DNA of 64,000 nucleotides from Hypericum androsaemum. Lineage: Eukaryota; Streptophyta; Magnoliopsida; Malpighiales; Hypericaceae. Positions 46,978-59,595 of the stretch are shown piece by piece. Location: the NCBI GenBank assembly GCA_963995505.1, contig OZ023182.1, forward strand, positions 16,777,619 to 16,841,618. The letters run 5' to 3'. The position numbers were made by a program, and so were the translations under genes. Under the pieces are notes generated by a model, which was not told the origin of the DNA, made no database searches, and saw only the letters and a list, made by a program, of their open reading frames with translations. Positions within the stretch are counted from its first letter, which is position 1. Each line of letters opens with the position of its first letter.

Positions 46978-49900
46978 TCAGTGCAATGGAGACCGGGGCA
47001 TGCGAGGGCGGACGGGAGTCTTCGATGGGCTCACCCTGAAGCAAATCCAACGGTTGAATAAGAAACTCAAAAACTTTACTGCAATCTGTGAGGGTTTATG
47101 GGTTCATGGACAAGTAGAGAGTTGAGTGTTCTTTCTAGGCCGTTACCTGATTGGCAATGATCCCAGAACAGCACCACTGAAGTTGAGGGCTGCGATTGCA
47201 CTGTCGGCCTGCAAAAGTTAGAAGACAAAGGATCACCGACGATATTCCAGTTCTTGCTCGTAACTCATAAAAAGTAACTTGAAAAGGCTATTCAGTTACA
47301 CCCGATAGGATCAACCCATGGAGGCAAGAAAATAGAAAAGGTAGCAACACAGATGGCAACTTCACTTGGACCATGGTCACTTATATCAGCTCTGACATAG
47401 ATTTCTAAAGTGTGTAAAATCTGGTTAATGAAAATAACGACAAAGTACTCCGCCGGTGATGATTTGAAACCCATCCAGATATGAACGGGCCATAGTTCTC
47501 ATCCAAGTAGATGTAAAATGAAGCTAAGGTTTAGTAGAAAGATTGAATATAACACAATAACAGATGATCTTGCATTACAAGAATTAAATGACATGCATAT
47601 CCAATGAGTTCAAAAGAGTCCAGCTTCTCCAAATACAAAAATGCATGCCATTGATTGTTAGATGGGCTTATACTGGGTCAGGCATGGACAAAGAAGGAGA
47701 ACAGATTTTACCTCGAGCATACGGTTTTCTGAATCAAGAATGTGGAAGTTGAAGGACAAAATCACATAGGGAATTGACTATCTAACCTAGTTTTTCCAGC
47801 ACACAACAGTAAGTCAAAAGATCACCTAAACATTAGCCCCTACAGGAGTTACCAAACTAAAGAAGATTAAAGAATATAAACCAAATGTGCAAGTTTCTTA
47901 TAGTTATCGAAAGAGGTGAGACAATTATTATTTCCCAAAAACTTACTCATCAATTATAAGTCACTGTTATCAAATTCTGCTTTCTACATTTGGTGGTAAG
48001 TTTCACTCAACATTTCCTTGGTAAGAAAGTAAAAGATGTTAATATAATGCAAAGGGGGTTCAAAATCCTGTTAGTTCAACGGAGAACAGTGAATAACATA
48101 TAACACAATAGAAACTTACAGATAGATTCATTCAACAAAATCAACAAAAGCAACAAAAGCTTCATTGTCTAGTGCCGAACTGAAACTCTACGGTACAACA
48201 GAAAGAACTTGGGGCACTGTTGAATATTAGTGCAAATCCCCTGGTACTACGTCAGTGGTGGGGTGGGACAATCCATAACTCCCAAAAGCTCTATTCAGAA
48301 GTTTCCAACTTTTACTCATTAAACCCACCCGAAGCAATTACGCTGTCTTCCTTCGATCCCCATCTATAATTTGACAATTGAATACCACGTGGAAAATAAT
48401 TGTTTTTCCTTTTCATATAAATTCCACGTGAAGCACATGTTTGACATGGTCCGATATTGAAGCTATCAGTACACTTGTCAGTCATAACTCCACGTAAAAC
48501 AAAATTTTCCTGGTAGCAAATGCCAAAACAAGCAGCTAATCTAGGCTCACAAGCAATACTTTAAAGCCAGCATCATCATCACAATCCTACAATTCAGACA
48601 AGAAGCTAACGCTTACAATGATACAATAAGCAAATTTAATTTATCGGCAATCATCCTAATTATATTTGTAAATTGGCTGATCAGAAAGGTCCATACCATT
48701 GTGAATTCTATAAAAGCAATGCGAGTTGAGTGATGATAGTCGCCAAGAATCCTCAGGCGATGAACCTGTCACAAAGAAATAGTTAATGTGTAATAACTCC
48801 TAAGATGAAAAAGAAAGCAGCCATCTAGACTACACTAGAAAAATCAGAACAAACCTCTCCACAAAAAGTTTCAAAAAAGAGCCTGACATCCGCCTGAGTA
48901 ACCTGCATTAATTGTTATGGATATCAGGGAAATGTTGTGTCATTATTGACTCTCGAAGTCGGTTTGAAGCTGTGATGTGACAAAGTGCATTACCTTCTTG
49001 TCGATGTTTGTGCAATAAATAGTTCTCGCACACATTTCACGCTCATCTTCAGACTGAAAAAAAATGCAGTGATTAATCAACAAATCAAAAAAAATGATAA
49101 GGCAGGTTATGGTAATCATTGGTATCTGAATGCAGAACGGTAAGAACGGTAACGGTAAGTCCATTTCCAATGGGGTTCTCACCCTAGGCAAAAATGTTGG
49201 GTTGACAGGTGCTATTGCAGTTTTAGAAGGCAGCACCCTCAGTGGGTAGTAGCCAAGCACAGTCCCTGCCAATACCAAAGCCGCCCTTGCGCTTTCTGCA
49301 CACATCTTTCATGGTCATTTCATCATGGCTCAAATTTCGGAGATGGACAAGGTGGCGTTCATTAGTACTGAGCATACCTTCATCAGTGAACTCAATAAAG
49401 GCAAAGCGGAGGACGGAGTTAGGATCACCACATACACGACAATCAACAACCTTCCATCCACAAAAATTAATATCCAAAATTAATCAGAACAGTGCATGTA
49501 CATAAACCATAATTGGCAAAATCAGACAGCCAGATGCTGGCAACATGACACCGCTTACATGTCCACAGTTAGAAAAGAGCCCAGCAAGCTGCTCTTCTGT
49601 CACCTACAGGACAAAAACGAAGGCCGACAAAGAAGCAGAGCATTTAGTACACAATCCGACACCGACTAAAGGGCTACAAGTTGAATAAAAAGAAAAGGTG
49701 CAACTCCTTGACCTGTTGATCAATATCAGAAACATAAACAGTCCTCCTGATCATCTCTTCTTGCTGAGCCACGCTCGTCCTAGTATTCATCTTCCGCCGT
49801 CCTTGACTATAGTTGTTCTTCTTCTATAAGAGAAAAAAGAACTTGTAACGTCCGGATTCACGAATAGTACACCTTTGTAAGAAAATTAAATGGCCCCACA

Positions 49901-50584
49901 ATAGTCAAACTCGATCACCATTCCCACGTGCCCTCATTCCCTCCTCGGACGCAGATATAACAAAGCCACAACATCAACTAACAACAACGATCAACAGAGA
50001 GATAAATGCGAGGAAAATAGCCATACCCTCCTGTTAGTAGGGCCATTGCCATTCCCATGATCAGTTTGGACTACAAAATTGTTTGCGTATCCAATCCCGT
50101 TGTTCAAATAGCCATAACCATTAGCCAGTGAGGGTGGAACAAACTCCTCAGCCATGGGATTCAACTTAGACAGCATCTCCAGCATCTGTTGATTGATATG
50201 ATCATGGTGGCTACTCTTGATAAAACCCTTGTTGTCGTTGTTGTGGGCCCCTCCAAACCCACCACCACCAACAGACTTGGGATCAACATCATCATCATCA
50301 TCATCGCCCTTGCCACCCACCACCTCCACCTGATTATCATCGCCAGAGCCATCATCCTCCACAACCTTGCCACCATCACCACCGTCATCGTCATCATCGT
50401 CCCCGTCACGACGGTGCTGCTTCCGATCAGAATCCAGACCATTGGCCAACTGGGTCCCATCGGCCAACTGGGCCCCCTGATCGCTCCGGGGCTTGGAAGA
50501 AGACATTTCCAGATCGTTGTTGGCGGCCTCCAGGTTCTGACCCGTCGTGTCGTTCTTGGGCCCAGCATTCTCAGCCACCGCCAT
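46978..50584 (-). CDS. CID12: CID-type PABP-interacting RNA-binding protein (CID12-like)
   Basis: My model has ten exons on the minus strand: 50584-50027, 49823-49713, 49603-49559, 49450-49378, 49295-49183, 49053-48994, 48902-48855, 48765-48697, 47208-47147 and 47035-46978, giving 398 residues with frame kept at every junction. Residues 139-153 (SKLNPMAEEFVPPSL) are a PAM2 motif, which binds the MLLE domain of poly(A)-binding protein. Two RRMs follow, about 213-290 (RTVYVSDIDQQ, then RFAFIEF) and about 311-390 (RTIYCTNIDKK, then RIAFIEF). A basic KKNNYSQGRRK lies between PAM2 and RRM1. The N-terminus is rich in Asp and Gly. This layout is that of CID8-CID13 proteins, which act in mRNA translation or stability. 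The start MAVAENAG matches family members. Intron 8 is large (about 1.5 kb). The CID12 symbol is by resemblance only. Confidence 0.92.
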
Positions 50585-52385
50585 GATGATCAAATTACAA
50601 CACCACACCTGAAAACACAAAACACAAACAAAACCCCACACGCTCAGAAACAGACCCTAAAAAAAACACAAACACAAACAACAGAACTTGGTCGGAAAAT
50701 TGTAATTACCAAAAGGGATCGCAGACAACAAACAAGAAAGAAGACCCTTTCTTTGTCTGTTTTGTTTCTCTATTGGGTATCGGTTATTATTTATTGATCA
50801 AGAACCGGACTTTATTGGAAATGAAAGGGAACCCGGATGACAAAATTAAGCGAAGAGGGGGAGGGGAAAAAAAAGATCGCAACTTTGGGTTGAGAAGAGA
50901 GAGCTACCTGCCTACCAGAACTGACTCCTCTTATTTATCTAGAGGGGATTTCCCATTTTTATTTATTTTTTAACTTGTTTAAGCGTGCGTTTAAATAAGT
51001 AATTAAATCAAAAGAGAGCTATAAACTAAACCCCAGTGAAAAACAGAAGAGATGATCACTTGGAGGAGAGTAGGAATTAAGAGAGAGAGAGAAAATATAC
51101 AATCGGAAGAAAAGATTCTCGGAGTGGGGAAAGGGTAATAAAACAGAGAGGAGCTTTTGCCTTACATTAATCTCAATTTCAGTGATAAAGATTCTTCCTG
51201 TAGATAAATATATAAATTAAAATGGCAAAGGCGAGAGAGAGAGAGATGGATGTTCTTCTTCGGATCGTTCGTTTTTTTTTTGCTGAACTGACTTTTTGGA
51301 CCTTCTTTCCTCCACCCTCGTTTCATAAAATAATTAAACGATTTTTTTTCCTATTAGTTTTTCCCCGTCCACTTTTGTTTGTACTATAGGGGATTCTCTT
51401 TTCATTTCTTCTATCTATTTTAAGTTTAGGATTGTTAAAAAAAAATGTGATCAGACGTTTGGATGGTCGTCCAAAATTCAGTTTTGATCGGGTCAAGCTC
51501 AAAATCTCGAAAATAGTTACACTTACACATATAATTAATGCGACCGGACCGCTTATTATCCTGTTAAATTAACCAGTTCATTCGAATTTTGACCATTTAA
51601 AAAAATTATAATATTTCGTTAAGTTAAAAGTGATTAAAATAATAATTATGTTGTCTGTTGATTATATATTTTGCAGCGAACTTACATGATATTTACAATT
51701 ATTTTAATATTTTAATATTAAACATAATTATGTATTACGGTTGAGATTTCAACTGGAATTTTGATAAAATGGATTGCAGTTTTTCCTTTTACAATTTATT
51801 GTTTTATCAAAAAACATGAATGTACTTTGTTACTAGGACAATTCTTGAGATGATTTCTTGCGGCTTTCAGATTGGATATAATACTTCCAGCTAAATGGGA
51901 TTGCTATTATACCGTGAACTAAAATGGTTTAATGCTCGCACTTAACCCTCACTTCTTAGGAAAACTCGAACCCTTATACTATCTTTATGTGGCAACAAAT
52001 AATGTGGAGTATAGTACAAAAAATTGAGATCGATAAATTGAAACTCTTATAAAAAAAATGTAATCAACCTTGTTTTAATAATTGAGATCGAGAAATTCGG
52101 AAATTTGAGCAACCAAATTATGGAAATTTCTTATTTGATTCTATAATTTGAAAAAAAAAATCATTGTACGGTTATCCTCATCCAATATATTTATTCATTT
52201 ATTAAGAAATCCGTCGATCATTTAAGAAATTCTCACATACTACTGATTTATAGTATGCATAAAAAAAACACTAAAAAAGTAGACAATAATTAAGCGCCTA
52301 CCATGTATGGAATACAAAGCACCTTCCGATTTTTCTTCTTTTTAATCATTTTCGGCATATTCCCCATCCTCGGGGCATAAAGTAA
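50585..52385. other. CID gene promoter/5' UTR and intergenic DNA
   Basis: Purine/pyrimidine-rich tracts (gagagagagaga near 51080-51100 and 51235-51245) lie within about 700 bases of the CID start. A TA-rich TATA-like stretch (about 51205-51220) may mark the promoter, with a 5' UTR intron possible. Beyond about 51400 the DNA is AT-rich with no gene. Confidence 0.45.
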
Positions 52386-52751
52386 AGAGAAAAGTTCATA
52401 TAAGTATACTGTAATTTTATATTTTCACAACAGGATATCCTGTGATTTTAAATTAGTAATTTAGTCCCTATAGTTTACAATTTTTTTTTCGGACAGGTCC
52501 AAGACAGCTGCCCGGACCTTGCCCGTCCAATAGACTAATCACGTGGCCTTTGTTGCTGATGTGGCAACGACATATGGACATTCTCTTTCCTCCCTCTCCC
52601 TTCATCTCTTCCCCTCTCCTCTTCCTCTCTTCCCCACCCACACCCTCTTCCAAAACTTTCAACTACGGGGACTAAATTACTAATTTAAAACTACAGGGTA
52701 TTCTCGTTATAAAAATGTAAAATTACAGGATACTTATGTGGACTTTTCCCT
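52386..52751. mobile_element. MITE with about 95-bp terminal inverted repeats
   Basis: Left end AGAGAAAAGTTCATATAAG; right end read backwards AGGGAAAAGTCCACATAAG. Both continue through tactgtaatttta- and aaattagtaatttagtccc-like words for about 95 bases. The centre is short and CT-rich. It has the size and form of a non-autonomous DNA transposon. A target duplication is not visible. The right end of the element at 58404-59235 has the same AGGGAAAAG start. Confidence 0.8.
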
Positions 52752-52811
52752 AAAATCACTACTGATGATTCGTTCCAAATTACCCCATAAAAAGACAACT
52801 ATTTTCACTTA

Positions 52812-52821
<10 letters not shown>

Positions 52822-52847
<26 letters not shown>

Positions 52848-53160
52848 AAATGTTGTCACAAGATTTAGAAAAAGGACCAGATATAAAAAGTAGCATGAAC
52901 TACCCTAAAATCCAGAAATTAGAAAAGTTAGGATTAATAGGGGATGATATAACAAAATCCAGAATAAACTTTTTAGCAAAAATGAAAATCAAGAATCCTG
53001 ACATCCGAATAGTTACTGCAAATATCAATTATAGCCCCCTAAATAGGGAAGAATTTAGGAGATTTTTTAACAAAAAATAATATTCAATCTAGTAATATAG
53101 AAAATGAAGCTTATCAGATGTTAGGGAAAAATATATATATATATATATATATACACATTT
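52822..53160 (+). other. ORF segment framed by two (TA)n runs, possible viral integrant scrap
   Basis: TA runs at about 52818-52844 and 53131-53152 enclose a segment with one clean frame of 76 codons (52850-53080) and in-frame remains beyond its stop. The peptide is basic and rich in Lys, Ile and Asn (for example IQKLEKLGLIGDDITKSR). I do not recognise it. Endogenous caulimovirids of plants (florendoviruses) are known to lie at TA repeats, which is the only reason for the suggestion. It could equally be a fragment of an unrelated transposon. Confidence 0.35.
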
Positions 53161-54322
53161 TTTTGCTTGGAAATCTAGATGCTTGAATATATCTAATTGC
53201 CCCCTAAAATCGAAAAATGTGACTCTTGGTGTATTATTTTTTGAAAGGTTTATATATAAGGATCCCTATTAACATACATTGGGAGAATGCATTTTCAGTA
53301 CTATTTATGGATAGTTGGTGGAAATTTGTGGGGTCGATGACGGGGTTATTATGTTTGTCTTACTTATTACTTATCATTTTATTTTGTTTTTTCCTCACAT
53401 ACCAGTTATTTTCTTGTTAAGCTTAGGTCTCAAAAACCAGTATTTTGTTATTAAAATTAAATTCAGAACAATAATATGAAAAAAATCGAACATCACATCC
53501 TTCCAATTGTAAAACAAATAAAATCATGCAGAATTTTTTTATTTGACGACTTTATAGCATATGCTAACTGGCCGATGACGCGTACAAAGTGGCAGATAAT
53601 AAATCGTTGATCTAATACTCAATACTGAGATTCTAAACTTGAAAATTCTCAAATTAGAATCATTATCCATTTTTTGTTGTCTATTTGGTATATTACACTT
53701 CAAGTTGCATCCTTTTTTTAGGTATAACTTCAACGGATAAAAAAATACTAATTTAAAGATTTTATTATATCCTCAATCATCTCCTCGAAAGCTAACACAA
53801 AAAATCTTGAATTTGGAATAGCCAGATTAATTATTATTCAAATATTAATTTATATAAACCCAATAAATAAAGTCCACAAGGAAATACAACTAGTTTTCAA
53901 TGTAAGCTCAATAAAAGCAAAACCAAAATAACAGAGAGAGATCTGATTCGTCATCGGAATATGGAAAAAATGTGGAAAACATGTGTCGCCCAGCGTAAAA
54001 GGGACTCTACTTTAAAAACAAAAACAAAAACAAATATAAAAAACAAAAAGGACAATGCACGAGAGTAAGTCTCCCGCAGACAGAACTAGATCAAGAATCG
54101 TACTCCTCATCTCATAACCTGCCACGTATTTATCGATCTATGGTCGCTGGTTGATAAAGAGAATGACGTCGTTATCCAGTCGCAGGTCACAGGCTAATTT
54201 CCTAGGGAAGGGGATCACTTTTGTACAAAACTTGTGGGCCTACTAACTGCCAAATTACCTGTAGAAGTTGAAGTTCTCCTCTTCTTGATTTTCCCCCTTT
54301 TGATATCTAGTTTATTTATTTA
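53161..54322. other. Intergenic, no gene seen
   Basis: AT-rich DNA. The frame at 53226-53420 is hydrophobic and has no recognisable domain; I consider it chance. Confidence 0.45.
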
Positions 54323-54720
54323 TCGGGTAAATTATTTTTAGGAATTTCGGATTTATTGAGGATTACATAAAAGATGTTCATACGGAGGGGACTAAATTTC
54401 GGCCGGACTAAATTAGGTGATATTGGTTTGCATGAGACTGGTTTGCATATAAAGTAATATTGGTTTGTATGTGAAGTGATATTAGTTTGTATGTGTAATG
54501 ATATTAGTTTGCGTTAGTCCCTATCCGACCCCATTTTCAGGTCCTAGGGGTTTGATCATCTTATCTTTAGCGTCTCTCGGTATTTAGAAATGATTTTTTG
54601 CCCTCCGTGTTTGGTTTTATCATATTCTGAGATCCTTGTTGATGGAATATGTCATTTTCTTCGGTGAACTCCCACTTGAAAATTAAAAATGCCCCTATCC
54701 ACTTAAAAATAAAAAAATGC
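54323..54720. mobile_element. Left end of a Mutator-like TIR element (P4), interrupted
   Basis: GGGTAAATTATTTTTAGG at 54323 and then, after about 150 bases of other DNA, tcctaggggtttgatcatc, cctccgtgtttggttttatc and tgtcattttcttcgg (54540-54660). These follow the left TIR of P1 word by word. The inserted DNA (about 54383-54540) has ggactaa-type ends and a 22-base tandem repeat. I found no right TIR; the LINE that follows may have disrupted the element. Confidence 0.55.
54425..54515. repeat. 22-bp minisatellite inside the P4 end
   Basis: About five copies of a unit like gtgatattggtttgtatgtgaa, the first two shortened. It lies in a short insert that splits the P4 TIR. Confidence 0.75.
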
Positions 54721-54989
54721 ATCTGTCCTTCTCCTTTCACCTTCTTCTTCCTCCCACTTTCAACAAGAAAACTCAAACTCAAATCTTCTTAGTGATGATC
54801 AAAACTAATTAGGGAATCAAAACTTGAAAAACTCTAAATTTGAAAACTTTCAATTCGAATTAGAAATTGAAATTAAAAAAAAGAAGAAGATTATGGTCTC
54901 TAATTGTAGTGGAACCATCATGCCAGGGGCTGAAGAAGTCGTTTCTTAAATTTGCTAGAGATAGATTCCAATCTACTGCAAACCCTCTC

Positions 54990-56930
54990 TGAAGATGTCT
55001 CTCAACTTGGTGCACTCATAAAGTATGAGAATTTTGGGCATGTGCGAAATGGAGATTAATGATCATTACCTGGGCTTCCCATCGATTTGGGGGCGCTCTA
55101 AAAGGGAAGCCTTAAATTTTTTCTATGATAGGATGTGGTAAAAAATACTTAGTTAGAAGCAAAGATTGCTGTCTTTGGCTGGTCGTGAAGTGTTGTTGAA
55201 GTCTGTTTTGGCTGCTATTCTCTATTATACGATGCAGTGCTTGCTTCTCCCTGTCACCTTTTGCTCTAAGCTGAACAGTTTATTACCAAATTTTTGGTGG
55301 TCAGGTGATGGAGATGGCAAGAAGATCCATTGGTTGAGCTGGGAGAAACTTACTTGCTCTAAGGCTAAGGGAGGTTTAGGCTTCAAAGATCTGCACTTAT
55401 TTAATATTTTTCTTCTTGCTAAGCAAGTTTGGAGACTACTCTCGAATTCCAACTCCCTATGTTTCAAAATTCTAAAAGTTATTTATTTTCATGATACAGA
55501 TCTTTTGAATGCAACCAAGGAGTTTAGGCCTTTCTGGATGTGGTCAAGCTTGATCAAGGGCAAGGAGGCTCTTCGGGGTGGTATTTTATCCAGAATTGGT
55601 GATGGCAACTCAACGAGAATTTGGCTGGACCCTTGGCTGCCAACTTTACCTAATGCTAGGGTCTTTGACAGGCCCTCTGTTCATCCTCATATTTCTATTG
55701 TCTCTAACTTAATTTCACGTTCCACTACAAGTTGGAAGTTGGACTTAATTCACGATCTCTTTAATTCGGATGAACAAAGGGCTATTACTGATATTGTTCT
55801 TTGCAGGTCTCGATGTTAAGACAAGATTATTTGGAGACATTGCAAGGAGAGTGATTATACAGTCAAACGTGGGTACCAGGTTCTTAAATCACAACATGAT
55901 TCGGTAAGACCTACGATGATTCAATCGATTCGCTTTTATCCTGGAATTTGGAATCGTATCTGGATGCTCAAGGTACCTCCTAAAATCCAAAACTTTATAT
56001 GGCGTTTGGCTAAGAATGGAGTTGCCACGGCTGTAAATCTCCACCGTAGGAACTTGGCTCAGTCTTCGATTTGCCAAGTTTGTTTTGAAGAGGATGAATC
56101 TATCTTACATATGCTTTTTGGATGCTCGCATGCTCGAGCATCCTGGCTTTGTAGTCCTTTTGGTTACTTGTTTATTCCTGCTGTACATTCTACGTTTCTG
56201 GTTTGGCTGAATTCTGTTTTTGATGTTCTGAACATTGGTGATGCGGATTCCTTTGTTCCTTTTGCTATGCACTTGTGTTGGAGCTTATGGCTTTCTAGGA
56301 ACAAGTACATTATGGAAGGTGTTAGTATTGATCCTTCTTTGACTACTGCCCGTGCGTCTCATTACTGCAATGAATTTTTGCAGTTAATATGTACTTTATT
56401 TGGGGATCATCTACCATATGGATCTCAACAAATTTTGTGGATGGTCCTTGACGGAGGCCTCGTCTCCTACCGGGATCGCTACAATTGCAAGAAATTTTTG
56501 AGGCCTTGCATCTGTGGGTCAGCATGACACTATTATCGCTCGCTCTCCTCTTGAAGCTGAGTTGCGGGCTATTGACTTGGCCGTCTCTCTGATCCAGAGC
56601 GAACACCCTTTTGTGTACTCGGTTATCGAGACAGATTGTAGCTTAGCTGTGGCCTTCGTAACCGAGTCTGATTCTCGCATCCACTGGGAGGTTGAGATGT
56701 TGGTCAGGAACATTCGTCATTCACTTTCCCTTTTATCTTGGTGCAAGCTTTCTCTTATTTCCCGTCGCCAAAATGTGGTGGCTGATTGGGTTGCAAAACA
56801 GTGTAGACTAGGCTTGTTCTCGTGTAATTGGTTGTTCTCTCATCCAGTTGAACTGGATGTTCTCTTATTTTCAGACTTTCCTACATGATTAATATATTTT
56901 GGTGTGCTGTTTTTCTCAAAAAATAAAGTA
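54990..56930 (+). pseudogene. 5'-truncated L1-type LINE
   Basis: From about 55000 the plus strand encodes the last part of a reverse transcriptase (HYLGFPSIWGRSKREAL, then LSLAGREVLLKSVLAA and WWSGDGDGKKIHWLSWEK), a zf-RVT region (55916-56500, with IWRLAKNGVATAVNLHRRN and CQVCFEEDESILHMLFGC), and an RNase H domain (about 56500-56888, with IETDCSLAVAFV and RRQNVVADWVAK). Stops and shifts lie near 55139, 55817 and 56515. The endonuclease and most of the reverse transcriptase are missing, as in a 5'-truncated insertion. The 3' end is near 56930 (ctcaaaaaataaag). The zf-RVT and RNase H order is that of plant non-LTR elements. Confidence 0.88.
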
Positions 56931-58403
56931 GAACTTTCCTTTCTTCAAAGGGCGAGAATTCTGCATCGATAGATTTACTTCTCGTTCCTTGTGACTTGAA
57001 GCTTTTGTTGATATTTCTGGTGCTTGTTTTCAGCGAAGAAAAAGGTCGCTCATCCTCCCAGGAGACTTGTGTGCTCGGTTCCATAATGTGAAGGCAATTA
57101 TGTATACAGCTTTTACCAAACACATTGATACCAGGTGCTCAGATACAGAGAGAATTTCCTCCAAGCTTCTGTGTTTCTTATTCCATTGTTGGTGTGTACT
57201 AGTCCTTCAATGTCTAATTGTATTTTTCCTTTGTTTCTATTTGAATTGTATTTTCCCTTTGTTTATGTATGAATTATGATTTTTTAAGTTTTGATTCTCT
57301 AATTAATTTTAATTATCACTATTTGATTTTTTTTGTTAGAAGTGGCAGAAAGAAGATGAAGTGAGAGAAAGAAGAAGGTGAAGGAAGAAGGAGATAGAGA
57401 TTTTTTTTATTTTTTTGCAGCCACGCCCATCCTTGGTTAATTGGTCTTAACTTTGGACTCTAACCTCGGAATGAGGAAATTCTGGAGGAAATGGATAGCT
57501 AAGACTCGTATCTCCAACTTTGAGTCTCTAAGGTGTTGCCTGATTTGGCTTGGGATATGGTTAAAACAAAGCTTCAAGTCTCGGTGTTACTTTCATCATT
57601 GAGGGCCGTTAGGGTTTAGTAAACCGGTCACAGATTTTGACTCGGAGGTTGGATGGAGACGATTCATGTTTCTGTGCAAAGCCAAGACATAGTTCTACAA
57701 CTTTATAGTTTATGACTTCTTCAGATTCAAAGTATAACAAGGTCAAAAGTCTATTTCAAGGCGGATTATTCTTCCTCATAGTCTCGAACGTGTGCCTACT
57801 CATCCACATAGTTCGAGCCATCCGGAGAGCTCGACTCATTCACCTACCCATCCACTTGGTCGTTTTCGTCTAGAGAGCTCCACCCGTCTGAAAGGTTCGA
57901 TCGATCGACCTGGAACAACCCGTCGAAGGGATTGACCAATCCGCCTGTCTAGCCATCCAAAGGGATTGACCGATTTGCCTGCCTAGGCATCTAGAGGGCT
58001 CGACTAATCCGCTACAGAAAGGCAACGGCGAGTCGGCGACGAGCTGGCGAACTGGTTGGATATGTGAGTAGAGGGGATGGAGAGGAGGAGAGGAGAGGAG
58101 AGGAGGAGGGATGAAGGCGGCTGGGGAAGATAAAGGTGTAAAAACCTAGAGAAGCTCTCACAAAGGAGAGAGAAAGTGCTCTCACGAAGGAGAGAGGAAA
58201 AGTAGAAATTTGTGGTGTGGTTGCAAATTGTTGGCACTTAGAGGCTCGGGGAGTTCCCCGAGCAAATTTAGACTACGAAACTAAAAATGATGTCATTTTG
58301 TAGCTGATGTGGCACACGATGTTAGACTTTTTAATTCGGTTGACAATGTGATTTGACGCAAAATTAAATATCTTTTCCAATCCCTTATATTTTATAATTT
58401 TTC
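56931..58403. other. Repeat-derived DNA, no gene seen
   Basis: Mixed sequence. About 57640-57745 is the inverted partner of the repeat at 60-145. About 57780-58010 repeats phrases like agagggctcgact and gggattgaccRatYYgcctg, a decayed short tandem structure. CT-rich frames near 58004-58237 look like low-complexity sequence. Confidence 0.4.
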
Positions 58404-59235
58404 AAATACCCCTCATTCAAGGTGAAGAAGTTCCAAAATATTCAACAGATGTTCTTCACAAAAATTCTGCATCCAAATAAACTCCACGCAGTACACGCTC
58501 CTCCCTTAGAGCCGTCCTCAAGTTACCACCGTATTTCTCAGATCTAAACCACCTCGAACCTAAAACTGCTGTCGGATCTAAGGCTTATTCTTTAGGGGCA
58601 GATTCAGAATAAGAAAAAATACTTGAATCGATCAAGATGTCAGGCAGAAGATTGAGACGGGGCACGAGGACACAGTCCATGACGTCGCCATGGACTACTA
58701 CAAAAAATGCATCGTGACGACGTCCTCTGGTGCCACTGTCAAGATCACTGGAGTTGGCTCTGGCGCCTTCGGATCACACCCCCTCGTCACTTCGGCCCAG
58801 TCTAGCAGGTCGGTTAGGCCTACCCCAAGTTTGGTTCGATCCTCGCCTCGTGCTCTTACGACGGCCAAGTTGAAGGAGATAAGGGTGACACAGAGGGACT
58901 ACATAGATGCAAGGAGATGCTAGGAGAAGGGACCGCCGATGCAGTGTCGACAACGATGGATGAGATGTTGGTTTTGGGGAGGTTGGCGAGGACGAGGGTG
59001 CTTTGTGATAGCATCGTGGAGATTGAGGTAGGTTTCACCCAGGGATTTGACGAGGGGGACGATGTCGGATGGGTCAATCAGGAATATAGCAAAATTATGA
59101 GAATATTTTGGAACTTTTTCACCTTAAAGGAGAGATATTTAAAACCACAGGATCCAAAATGTCATTTTTGAAAGTACAGGATATATCTCAATTAATATGA
59201 AATCACAAGTTACGAAATTGAACTTTTCCCTTTAA
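58404..59235. mobile_element. Gene-capturing TIR element with a SEC13 fragment, element P5
   Basis: Inverted arms of 40 bases at 58404-58443 and 59101-59140 agree at 35 positions by my alignment (core aaggtgaaRaagttcc, then aaaatattc). The right arm continues outward for about 95 bases to AGGGAAAAG (59227-59235 read backwards); the left outer arm is decayed. Between them are at least two unrelated GC-rich pieces: SEC13 on the plus strand, and an unrecognised piece at about 58915-59085. No transposase. This is again a gene-capture element. Confidence 0.65.
58637..58871 (+). pseudogene. SEC13: Captured 5' fragment of SEC13 (WD40 coat protein)
   Basis: After a start codon with a one-base shift the plus strand reads RQKIETGHEDTVHDVAMDYY and, further on in a second frame, YPKFGSILASCSYDGQV. 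These are the first WD40 blades of plant SEC13, a COPII-coat and nuclear-pore protein. There is a frameshift around 58790, and both Trp codons of the GPVWQVAW stretch have become TAG. Only about 80 residues of an about 300-residue protein are present. Introns appear absent in this stretch, which may simply be one exon. Confidence 0.85.
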
Positions 59236-59454
59236 AAAATTGAGTGTTGGAATCAATATTATGTTGAAAATGGAATCTTGTTTACGAAATGGAATTCCTT
59301 TCATGATAGATCAAAATTCCAGAAACCAAACTGAAATCGGTCGCAAAATGACTTATGTACAATTATTTTTATCTTATTTTCCTTTTTTTATCCTCAGATT
59401 CTTGGGTACATTTTTGTCCAAAATATATTAACTTTTGTGACCGAAGGACGATCC
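59236..59454. other. Spacer, no gene seen
   Basis: AT-rich spacer between P5 and a partial repeat. Confidence 0.4.
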
Positions 59455-59595
59455 AAAACCAAATAAGGATGAAAGGCTTTGGATTGGGTACGGAGTAAAG
59501 AAAATGATTCCGAACGGTTTGGAGTGAATGGGGACCGTGCTGATATGCGTAGTTATGTGATAATGGCATGCGCAGTTATGTGATAATCTGGGGTG
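59455..59595. repeat. Partial copy of the minisatellite-bearing element
   Basis: Left arm ctttggattgggtacggag followed by gaacggtttggagtgaatgg and two copies of gcRYagttatgtgataatggc, as in the element at 43795. The right arm is missing. Confidence 0.7.

Noticed and set aside
50189..50797. Frame of 202 codons antisense to CID exon 1
   Set aside because: It is the shadow of the Asp-codon-rich stretch of the real gene. The Ile/Val-rich translation is a product of repeated GAT codons read backwards.
53226..53420. Hydrophobic 64-codon frame that could be a membrane peptide
   Set aside because: T-rich DNA often gives hydrophobic frames; there is no conservation clue and no promoter.
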